Shown one piece after another: positions 1 to 6,269 of a DNA stretch of 6,338 bases. Position 1 is the stretch's first letter. Each line of letters starts with the position of its first letter. This stretch comes from an uncultured Flavobacteriales bacterium (GTDB taxonomy: Bacteria; Bacteroidota; Bacteroidia; Flavobacteriales_D; Sanyastnellaceae), in contig CAJXOV010000137.1 in the NCBI GenBank assembly GCA_913057815.1, positions 1-6,338 of the forward strand, written 5' to 3'. The notes under the pieces are model-generated. The model saw only the letters and a list, made by a program, of their open reading frames with translations. It was not told where the DNA came from and did not search any database. A program made the translations under genes and the position numbers.

Positions 1-48
1 CGAGATGTAGAGAGGTCTCGTGGGCTCGGAGATGTGTATAAGAGACAG
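1..48 (+). other. Residual Illumina Nextera (Tn5) i7 library adapter, non-genomic
   Basis: Bases 15-48 match the Nextera Read 2 transposase adapter, and bases 30-48 are its 19-bp Tn5 mosaic end (AGATGTGTATAAGAGACAG). Bases 7-14 (GTAGAGAG) sit exactly where the i7 index belongs and match, from memory, Nextera index N707. Bases 1-6 (CGAGAT) match the 3' end of the P7 primer. The order P7 end, index, adapter, mosaic end is that of a finished library molecule, so this stretch is untrimmed adapter and not a mobile element. Genomic sequence begins at base 49. Confidence 0.97.
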
Positions 49-474
49 CAAATAGTCCTCAGTAGAAGGAAGCGGATGAGTCATTTCTCCTATTTTTTCT
101 CCTTGAGAATTAAGAATTATGACCAAAGGAAAAGATCCTTTTTTATTAAACTTAGAAGCTAAATCATCATTATGAGCAGTCAGCTCTTTGGATAATTTGT
201 TTGCTTTTTTCATAGGAAAGTCAGCTTTTAAAAGAACCAGTTCTTTTTCTGCATATCCTTTAAATTCAGCACTTTCAAAAAGAGATTTTTCAAGCTTCAT
301 ACAATTCCCACACCAGTCAGATCCTTGAAAACTTAGTAAGATAACCTTATCCTCATTAGCTGCAGTAGTCTTGGCGCTGTCAAGGTTGGTCAACCAGGAT
401 AATTCCGATGTCAAGCTGAAAGAAAGACAGATGATCAAAGTTGAGAGAGCTAGTATTGAGAAAATTTTATTCAT
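49..474 (-). CDS. Secreted thioredoxin-like protein, 3'-truncated by the contig end
   Basis: The gene reads from an ATG at 474 down to 49, giving 142 residues with no stop; the C-terminus is lost where the adapter begins. The start fits a signal peptide (MNKIFSILALSTLIICLSFS) and lies behind an A-rich leader with no Shine-Dalgarno, as is usual in Bacteroidota. Residues 51-58 read GSDWCGNC, a CxxC redox site (Cys55, Cys58) of the thioredoxin_7-like type. Pro116 in GSFPLV is the expected cis-proline opposite the active site. The family catalyses thiol-disulfide exchange, here most likely in the periplasm. The start is only 9 bp beyond the stop of the diheme cytochrome gene, so the two are probably co-transcribed. 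Reducing cytochrome thiols before heme attachment is one possible role but is only inferred. From memory, this thioredoxin subtype often sits beside apbE, DUF4266 and DUF3570 genes, which would lie off the left edge. Certain as a thioredoxin fold; substrate unknown. Confidence 0.9.
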
Positions 475-483
475 TAAGTTTTT

Positions 484-921
484 TTATTCGATTGTTAACG
501 TTTCTTCTATAGATGTGCCATGACACAGGTTACATTGCCCATGAAATATTTCATCTTCCATCATCTCTAGTTCGCCATTGCTATTTCTAACTCCTACGTA
601 TAGTCCATTGGAAAAATCTATATCGTTTGGAGTGTAAAAGTTTCCTAACCTATCCACCTGAATAGTTCTAATAGCTGATCCGCCTTGAGTTTCGAAAAGC
701 TGCACGTCAGCATTATTTGTATTACCTGAAGCACTTCCCGCTAAAGTAAAAACACCTTCCGCATAACCTGCAGAATAATGACAGTCCATACAGTTTTTTC
801 CTTTCTCATGACTTTCATCTTCATCATGGCTACTCGAATCACCATTCTTGTCAGGAAGAGCAAACTTTTGGCAAGCCACTAGGAGAACAATAAGGGAAAC
901 AACAAAAAAAGTATTCTTCAT
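484..921 (-). CDS. Diheme c-type cytochrome lipoprotein with a central beta-sandwich-like segment
   Basis: The 145-residue product has a lipoprotein signal with lipobox LVAC, lipidated at Cys17. Two heme c attachment motifs (CxxCH) are present: CMDCH at 44-48 and CNLCH at 130-134. An acidic, histidine-containing linker (about residues 29-41, with D/E/H/S) precedes the first heme. Between the hemes, residues 57-120 show alternating beta-type sequence (VFTLAGSASG, ADVQLFE, IQVDRLGNFYT, GLYVGVRNSNGE) that resembles a carboxypeptidase-regulatory or Ig-like fold; this fold call is by eye. C-type cytochromes of this kind carry electrons outside the inner membrane, and the lipid anchor would hold this one at a membrane. 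The partner and redox pathway cannot be read here. It is the first gene of a probable two-gene unit with the thioredoxin 9 bp downstream, and it diverges from the CotH pair. I do not recognise a named family beyond the heme motifs. Confidence 0.85.
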   Translation of the reverse strand: MKNTFFVVSLIVLLVACQKFALPDKNGDSSSHDEDESHEKGKNCMDCHYSAGYAEGVFTLAGSASGNTNNADVQLFETQGGSAIRTIQVDRLGNFYTPNDIDFSNGLYVGVRNSNGELEMMEDEIFHGQCNLCHGTSIEETLTIE

Positions 922-1185
922 AATTACTAAACTGAATATGAGTTATAATTAGTGTGCAATTTAATTGTTATTTGGCGGAATAATCCATAATAGAACATAA
1001 CATATATGCGGAATGAAGCTGTTTTTCACTACTTATGAATAGGCGAGGTTGGCAGTCGGATAAATGCTCTCGAGAATCTTAGCCCTTATGACACAGATTA
1101 GTTTGTATATATTAGCACCAGTTGATTTTTATTTTACTATCAATTTGAGAAACATAGAAATCCATACTACGTATCTATTCTAGAC
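922..1185. promoter_or_regulatory. Divergent intergenic region holding promoters for both flanking operons
   Basis: This 264-bp gap separates two divergent units, so it must hold a promoter for each unless either gene is read from further away. I found no clean Bacteroidota promoter (TTTG about 20 bp before TAnnTTTG) on either strand. The best plus-strand guess is TTTG at 1102-1105 followed by TGATTTTT at 1123-1130, which matches only part of the -7 consensus. A perfect CATATATG palindrome lies at 1001-1008 but is too short to call an operator. No RNA gene or convincing small ORF was seen. Confidence 0.4.
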
Positions 1186-3282
1186 GTGAAAAAAATTGTA
1201 TATCTCATAGGGCTCTTTGCAGTATCATCGCTGGTGCTTTTCTGCTCTAATAAGCCAGAAAAAAAATCTCTGTTAATTACTGAGTTTCTAGCTCTAAACA
1301 CATCCAATTTAGTGGATAGTTCGGGAGTATCGCATGATTGGATAGAGCTACATAACACTGGGAACAAAGAGTTAGATCTGAGTGATTTTTATATTTCAGA
1401 TAATGATGAAAATCTTCAAAAACATAACCTTTCAGGAACTATAGCACCCAATTCGTACAAGTTGTTATTGGCCTCTGGGTTAACTGACACAGAAAACCAT
1501 GTTTCGTTTAAACTTAGTAAGTCAGGAGGTGAATTAGCGCTCTGTACTAAAAAAGGAAATGTTCTACAAACAGTTAACTATAATCAGCAGGTTAAGGATG
1601 TGTCTTGTGCACTTCTAGATAATCTGTGGAATTATAATGTTTTACCTTCTCCCGGTAAAGAGAATTCTGAAGCTGGCTTAAAAACGAATCTTTCTGAAGG
1701 ATTGGCTATTTATTTTATAGAACAAGAAGGACAAATTAAAGCAGGCATAAATTCTGAAAGTGAGGATGATATTTATTACACTATAAATGGTGAGTCGCCT
1801 TTTTCGGATTCTGCATTACTTTATAAAGAGCCATTAGTTTTAGATACATTTCTGATGGTAAGAGCAGTTTTAAAAGGAGAAATGACTGTGAAGCATGAAG
1901 AGAAAATGAGTTCCTATGTAGATCGTTCTTTGCACACTGTGCCAGTACTTTCTTTATCTACAGATCCAGCTAATCTTTGGGATAAAGAGATCGGGTTATT
2001 TGCAGGAAATAATTACGGGTATAGAACTAATGAATGGATTCGATTAGGACAGATAGAATATTCCTCAGACTCTGTTTCAGCTCATGAGCTAATTGATTTT
2101 AAAGTATTCGGAAATGCCTCTAGAAGTAAAGAAAAGAAGTCGTTGACCATAAGAGGCAGAGAGAAAATCCCTAACCATTTTTTTACTTCTGTATCAGCTA
2201 AAAAGATAGACGGATTTATAACTCGAGCATGTCACGCTAACATAGGTAAATATAGAAACGAGATTGTCAATGATGTAAACAAGTCAATGCGGAGTGAAAT
2301 GTTAATGCAGGAGTATGTACCTACTGCATTTTATATAAATGGTCAGTATTGGGGTGTTTATAACATCATGGAGCGAAAAAATGATCAATTCGTTAAGAAT
2401 CATAAAGGAGGAATGCCAGATGACATGATGAATGCTAATAATAGCCAAGTCAAGCTAGAAAAAGGAGACTTTTCTGATTATGAATCCTTAATTGATGATT
2501 TGAATAATACTGCGGATGAAAGTGAAATCTTAAGATTGTTAGAAGCCAATTTTAATGTCAACTCATTGCTTGATTTCTGGTGTCATGAAATAGTAATTAG
2601 AAGAACGGATACTTACAATAACCGTCTATGGAAGGATGTAGATAAAGACAATGTATGGAATTTCATCAGTTATGATTATGATATTTGCCTTGCAAAACCA
2701 GAGGCGGACAAACTATTAGAACGCTACTTAAGCACAAGTGAAGCTAAAGGAATAGCGCATGTGGGAGGCTTTATGAGAAGTTCTGAATTTAGAGAAATGT
2801 TCACCTATCGGTTAATGGAATATTTAAACTTTGGATATTCTGAAGATAAGATAACCGAGATTTTGTTGAAGTATGAAGATATAACTGCAGCTGAATTTCA
2901 GTTGGATACAGCACGGTGGGTAAACCCTAAGAAGTCAAGGTTTAAGCCCAAAATTTCTAATACTGTTTCTAGTTTTAAGCGTTACGTTTCCAAAAGGAAG
3001 AAGTACTTAATAGAAGATTATTTACCTACGATCGGGTTCAAGGATCAGGTGGTATTTTCTATTCCTGATTCATTAAAAGGATACGTATTTATCAATGGCT
3101 ATGAGGCTGTAGGAGATGTTGTTTTTTTCTCCGGAATGTCCTTAGATATTGAAGTTGAAAAAAATGATGAATGGGACTTTATCGGTTGGAAAGATGATTT
3201 GGGAAATGAAATAAATGTAGGTAACCGTTTTAGTTCTGAAATGCCAATAATTATTCACCCTGAAGTAGTTGCTAAAAGATGA
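1186..3282 (+). CDS. Lamin-tail/CotH-kinase family surface protein, upstream paralogue
   Basis: This 698-residue protein starts at GTG. The frame is closed by a TGA at 1123-1125 with no ATG between, and the GTG gives a good signal sequence (MKKIVYLIGLFAVSSLVLFC). Cys20 is a likely lipidation site, although Phe at -1 is a poor lipobox residue. Domains in order: lamin-tail (about 28-160, with DWIELHN at 51-57); a chitobiase C-terminal/Fn3-associated type domain (about 175-245, YYTING at 197-202); a CotH-type kinase (about 252-615); and a C-terminal beta domain (about 620-690, with FINGYE and a WDFIGW strand) like the small repeat domains that often end these proteins. Kinase landmarks are KKSLTIRG (317-324), YWGVYNIMERKND (388-400, Glu396), TDTYNNRLW (474-482, Asp475, Asn478, Asn479) and SYDYD (495-499, Asp497, Asp499). 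In Bacillus, CotH phosphorylates spore-coat proteins, and the equivalent acidic residues bind metal-ATP. Activity here is inferred; substrate unknown. The stop overlaps the start of the next paralogue, so the pair is probably translationally coupled. Confidence 0.88.
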   Translation: MKKIVYLIGLFAVSSLVLFCSNKPEKKSLLITEFLALNTSNLVDSSGVSHDWIELHNTGNKELDLSDFYISDNDENLQKHNLSGTIAPNSYKLLLASGLTDTENHVSFKLSKSGGELALCTKKGNVLQTVNYNQQVKDVSCALLDNLWNYNVLPSPGKENSEAGLKTNLSEGLAIYFIEQEGQIKAGINSESEDDIYYTINGESPFSDSALLYKEPLVLDTFLMVRAVLKGEMTVKHEEKMSSYVDRSLHTVPVLSLSTDPANLWDKEIGLFAGNNYGYRTNEWIRLGQIEYSSDSVSAHELIDFKVFGNASRSKEKKSLTIRGREKIPNHFFTSVSAKKIDGFITRACHANIGKYRNEIVNDVNKSMRSEMLMQEYVPTAFYINGQYWGVYNIMERKNDQFVKNHKGGMPDDMMNANNSQVKLEKGDFSDYESLIDDLNNTADESEILRLLEANFNVNSLLDFWCHEIVIRRTDTYNNRLWKDVDKDNVWNFISYDYDICLAKPEADKLLERYLSTSEAKGIAHVGGFMRSSEFREMFTYRLMEYLNFGYSEDKITEILLKYEDITAAEFQLDTARWVNPKKSRFKPKISNTVSSFKRYVSKRKKYLIEDYLPTIGFKDQVVFSIPDSLKGYVFINGYEAVGDVVFFSGMSLDIEVEKNDEWDFIGWKDDLGNEINVGNRFSSEMPIIIHPEVVAKR

Positions 3283-5408
3283 AAATCAAGCTTATATTTT
3301 TTCTGACGATTTCAGCGCTTTTATGTGTGCTATTATCCATGTCCATTTCGTCTTGTCAAAGTGAAAACCCTAAAGTTTCTACTTCAGTCGATTTAATCAT
3401 TTCAGAATTTATGTGTTCTAATAAGAATACCATTAAAGATGAAGATGAGAAATCTTCTGATTGGATAGAATTGACAAATTTGACTAGTGACACCCTGTTT
3501 TTAAAAGGTTTTAGCTTATCAGATGATCCAGATCGATTAACTCAATATACTTTTACTTCGGGATTTATTCTTCCTAATACGCAGGAGCTATTTTACGCTT
3601 CAGGTGAGAAAAAGGAAGGACATTTAAATTTTAAATTAGATAAATCTGGAGGAGAGATTATTTTATTGAATCCTAGCAAAGAGATTATAAACCATATAGA
3701 ATATCCTGGGCAGTTTAAGGATATGTCTTATATATATGTGAAAGACGAATGGAATTACACTGCTTCTCCTTCACCTAAGAAAGCAAATGATTCAAAAGAT
3801 TTATTGACTGGAGTAGCTCCTTTGGTGAATATTTTATTTGATAAGGAAGAAAGCCAAATTCAAGTAACACTTTCTGCAGATGAGAAGGGAGAACTAATGT
3901 ATACCACAGATGGCTCATCTGTTTTTTCAGGAGCAGCTAAAGTCTATAGAAGTCCTTTTTCAGTAGATAGTAATCAAGTGGTTACTGCAGCTTTATTTAG
4001 TGAGACTCTCATTACTAAAAAGGAAGTTTCTGCTGTGTTTGTGAATAAAGAGATACATTCTCTTCCAGTGATCTCATTAGTAACTGCTCCTAAAAATCTA
4101 TGGAGTGATTCTACAGGAATATTTGTTCCGGGATTATTTAAGAATTTTGAAGATAGAAGTGAGAAATGCGAGAGAAATGCGAGCATTCAATATTTCCCAG
4201 TAGATGGTGAAACTAAACAGCTTCCAGTATCCTTCAAAATTTACGGAGCAGGAACTAGATCAAGACCAAAAAAATCAATAACGATCAAACCCAAAGGAGG
4301 AGAGATGTCTAATTGGTTTTTCTCTTCAAATGAAAGTGAATCTATTGATGGTTTTGTGGTTAGAGCTTGTTATTCTGATGCTTCTAGGTTTAAAAATGAA
4401 GTGGTAAAGGGAGTTAACGATATTATGAATTCAGAACTATTAATGCAGGAATATCATCCTTCAGTCCTTTATGTAAACGGAATATATTGGGGCCTTTTTA
4501 ATATTTATGAAAGAAAGAACGATGATTTTATTACTGCTCACACAGGTGAAAAAGTTAAGCATTTACTAAATGGGAACAGCAGACAAGCCAGAGCAGAAAA
4601 AGGATCCAATGAGTCTTATGTGGAGTTTTTAGAAAAGTTAAATGCATCAGATATAAAGTCTAAAGAAGCTTTTGAGTTGATCCAGGATGAACTAGAGTTA
4701 GGAAGCTTCATGGATTTTTGGGTGAATGAATTATATACTCTTAAGGCAGATCGGTTCAATAATAGATTTTGGAAAACCAAAGAAGAAGATTCTAAATGGA
4801 GCTATGTCGGCTATGATTTTGATATTGGCTTCGTTTGGCCAATAAACCCTCGGACTAAAAGGAACTTTAAAGAGAAGGATGCCATGGGGATAGCCATATT
4901 TGGTAAATGCATTCAAAACCCATCTTTTGCAACGCTTTTCTTTAATAGACTTTCAGATTTCATGAATTTTGGGTATAATGCTAATGAAGTAGAAAGTATT
5001 TTAATCAAGGCAAATTCTTTAACTGAAGAAGAGTTTAAGCGAGATTATAAAAGATGGAAAGAGGAATGGCCTAAATGTTTGGATAAAGGAGAGGAACAAA
5101 AGAAAAAGATAATTAAGTTCATTAGTCCTCGATCAGAGTATTTGCGTGATTCTATTGCTCCGATTTTTGGGTTTGATAAGCAAGTACTAATAAAAAATTC
5201 TATTTCGGATCGTGTTGATGTCCTTGTAAATGGATATAAAATTAAAAATGAAGCTATTTACTTTAATGATATGCCTATTCAAATTGAAGTAGTCCCACTA
5301 GATGATTCTATAGATTATTATTGGCAGAATAATGAAAAAGAAATAGAGCTCAATTCTCCAGTTTCTTTTTCGCATAACACTGTTTTAGAGCTTAAAGGGA
5401 ACTACTAG
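3279..5408 (+). CDS. Lamin-tail/CotH-kinase family lipoprotein, downstream paralogue
   Basis: This 709-residue protein starts at the ATG of an ATGA overlap with the preceding gene. Its signal peptide ends in a good lipobox (SISSC, Cys26), so it should be a membrane-anchored lipoprotein. It repeats the upstream architecture: lamin-tail domain (about 38-170, DWIELTN at 61-67), chitobiase/Fn3-associated type domain (about 185-255, MYTTDGSS at 207-214), CotH kinase (about 262-630) and a C-terminal beta domain (about 633-705, LVNGYK). The kinase landmarks are all kept: KKSITIK (331-337), YWGLFNIYERKND (403-415, Glu411), ADRFNNRFW (490-498, Asp491, Asn494, Asn495) and GYDFD (511-515, Asp513, Asp515). 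Around the YWG motif, 25 of 43 aligned residues match the upstream protein, while the N- and C-terminal parts differ more. This fits an old tandem duplication followed by divergence, not a split or frameshifted gene. It probably acts on the cell surface or in the periplasm with its partner; the substrate is unknown. Its last 17 bp overlap the end of the opposing gene. Confidence 0.88.
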   Translation: MKIKLIFFLTISALLCVLLSMSISSCQSENPKVSTSVDLIISEFMCSNKNTIKDEDEKSSDWIELTNLTSDTLFLKGFSLSDDPDRLTQYTFTSGFILPNTQELFYASGEKKEGHLNFKLDKSGGEIILLNPSKEIINHIEYPGQFKDMSYIYVKDEWNYTASPSPKKANDSKDLLTGVAPLVNILFDKEESQIQVTLSADEKGELMYTTDGSSVFSGAAKVYRSPFSVDSNQVVTAALFSETLITKKEVSAVFVNKEIHSLPVISLVTAPKNLWSDSTGIFVPGLFKNFEDRSEKCERNASIQYFPVDGETKQLPVSFKIYGAGTRSRPKKSITIKPKGGEMSNWFFSSNESESIDGFVVRACYSDASRFKNEVVKGVNDIMNSELLMQEYHPSVLYVNGIYWGLFNIYERKNDDFITAHTGEKVKHLLNGNSRQARAEKGSNESYVEFLEKLNASDIKSKEAFELIQDELELGSFMDFWVNELYTLKADRFNNRFWKTKEEDSKWSYVGYDFDIGFVWPINPRTKRNFKEKDAMGIAIFGKCIQNPSFATLFFNRLSDFMNFGYNANEVESILIKANSLTEEEFKRDYKRWKEEWPKCLDKGEEQKKKIIKFISPRSEYLRDSIAPIFGFDKQVLIKNSISDRVDVLVNGYKIKNEAIYFNDMPIQIEVVPLDDSIDYYWQNNEKEIELNSPVSFSHNTVLELKGNY

Positions 5409-6222
5409 AGTTGATTAGTAGAATAGGTGAAAGCAATAAGCCAGCACCTAGTAGCAATGGCCATCCGCTTTTTCCTTTAATTTTTTTCAGCGTTTTCTTA
5501 TTCTCTTTAATTAAGATTTCAGATTTCTCGAAACTATAGCTTGTGTTATGCCCAATGGTGCACGTATAGACTCCTGGTTCTAATTCTAAGATTTCTGAGC
5601 TTGCTTTTCTATCTACTTGATAAGTCTTAGTCGTGTTGTTTCCTTCAAGGGTAATAATGATGCTTTTCCTTTTTTTATTTTTTATTTTGAGTTTCCCAAA
5701 TTTAACAGGCTTAGGAGTGTTCTTTGCTTTGACAGGTTGAAAGTACTTTTTATCAAAAGGAAGCTCTCTACTAAAGGCTGCTATCTGAAAGGCTGATTCA
5801 GTTTCTATGACTTTAATCCAAAGTTTAATTTTATTGTTAATTATAGAATAACGTCCTGTTACTATAGCTTGGACCCCGGTAAATGCACCCAGTTTTTGTG
5901 CCGTAGATTGTTCGATTAAACCACTGTTTTGAAGTCTGAGTTCGTCTAGTATCTTATCTAATTGATCTCTTTCAAATACTCTTAAAGAGTTGCTAGAATT
6001 TAGTAAGTAAGAAGAAAAATCTTCAGATAGATGTTTTCCAAGAGTTTCAGAACTAGCGTCTAAATCTTCAAACTGCCAAACAGCGAGATTCTGAATTTCT
6101 CGGTTTTCTATTTTAATGGCTAATTCACAAGCCATAGAGTTTAATTCTTCATCTAGTGTAGTCCCTAAACCAATAATCGGAAAAAGGATCACCATCAATG
6201 ATGTAAAGTTGAGAAGTTTCAT
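5392..6222 (-). CDS. FlgO/CsgG-like envelope protein with a C-terminal membrane segment
   Basis: The product has 276 residues. The start gives a signal sequence (about residues 1-21) but no lipobox cysteine, unlike classical CsgG. Residues 44-152 fit the FlgO/CsgG-type alpha/beta domain: LAVWQF strand (46-51), TLGKHLSEDFSSYL (60-73), RVFERDQLDKILDE (81-94), LGAFTGVQAIVTG (111-123) and LWIKVIETESAFQIAAF (134-150). Proteins with this domain are linked to outer-membrane assembly or flagellar and curli export, but many Bacteroidota members have no assigned role. Residues 175-245 look like a small beta domain with LEPGVYTCTIG (214-224), similar in style to PEGA domains. A lysine-rich stretch (241-251) leads into a hydrophobic helix (254-270) and a short serine-rich tail, suggesting membrane insertion at the C-terminus. 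The gene lies 47 bp downstream of a partial gene on the same strand and overlaps the second CotH gene by 17 bp at their 3' ends. The start region is A-rich without a Shine-Dalgarno. Confidence 0.8.
   Translation of the reverse strand: MKLLNFTSLMVILFPIIGLGTTLDEELNSMACELAIKIENREIQNLAVWQFEDLDASSETLGKHLSEDFSSYLLNSSNSLRVFERDQLDKILDELRLQNSGLIEQSTAQKLGAFTGVQAIVTGRYSIINNKIKLWIKVIETESAFQIAAFSRELPFDKKYFQPVKAKNTPKPVKFGKLKIKNKKRKSIIITLEGNNTTKTYQVDRKASSEILELEPGVYTCTIGHNTSYSFEKSEILIKENKKTLKKIKGKSGWPLLLGAGLLLSPILLINSSSSL
5402..5421. other. Weak inverted repeat at the convergent gene junction
   Basis: CTACTA (5402-5407) and TAGTAG (5416-5421) form a perfect 6-bp stem around an 8-base loop. It spans the stop codon of the second CotH gene and lies inside the last codons of the opposing gene. 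It is AT-rich and has no following T-run on the plus strand, so it is at best a weak terminator or transcription-collision site. No better terminator was seen for either convergent gene. Confidence 0.25.
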
Positions 6223-6269
6223 TAGTTGTGTTTTTAATCACAAGCCAATAAATATGCCGAACTTATATT
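6223..6269 (-). promoter_or_regulatory. Short intergenic gap before the FlgO-like gene
   Basis: This 47-bp AT-rich spacer separates the partial gene at the right edge from the FlgO-like gene on the same strand. TTGTG (6226-6230) and CACAA (6239-6243) make a 5-bp stem with an 8-base loop just before the start codon. No good promoter consensus or terminator was found, so read-through from the upstream gene is plausible. Confidence 0.25.

Noticed and set aside
30..48. A Tn5/IS50 mosaic end as evidence of a transposon insertion
   Set aside because: It is embedded in the Nextera adapter with an index and P7 sequence beside it, at the very contig end, and no transposase gene is present.
975..1014. 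Direct repeat of GCGGAAT at 975-981 and 1008-1014
   Set aside because: A 7-base repeat is expected by chance in a region of this size, and the copies are not placed relative to a recognisable promoter.
1034..1081. A 15-codon ATG frame in the divergent intergenic region (MNRRGWQSDK...)
   Set aside because: Too short, with no ribosome-binding context and no link to the downstream gene; it could only be a leader peptide if conserved elsewhere.
1167..1367. Minus-strand open frame of 66 codons under the start of the first CotH gene
   Set aside because: It lies antisense to a well-supported signal peptide and lamin-tail domain and shows no recognisable protein features.
3974..4186. Minus-strand open frame of 70 codons within the second CotH gene
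   Set aside because: Antisense shadow of conserved coding sequence with no start context or motif.
4731..4916. Minus-strand open frame of 61 codons within the second CotH gene
   Set aside because: It lies opposite the conserved ADRFNN and YDFD region, so the openness is explained by codon composition of the real gene.
1186..5408. The two CotH genes as one gene split by a frameshift
   Set aside because: Each copy has its own signal peptide and the full set of domains, and the kinase motifs occur once in each, so they are complete paralogues.
6226..6243. TTGTG/CACAA inverted repeat before the FlgO-like gene as a terminator or riboregulator
   Set aside because: Only a 5-bp AT-rich stem with an 8-base loop; too weak to support a function.
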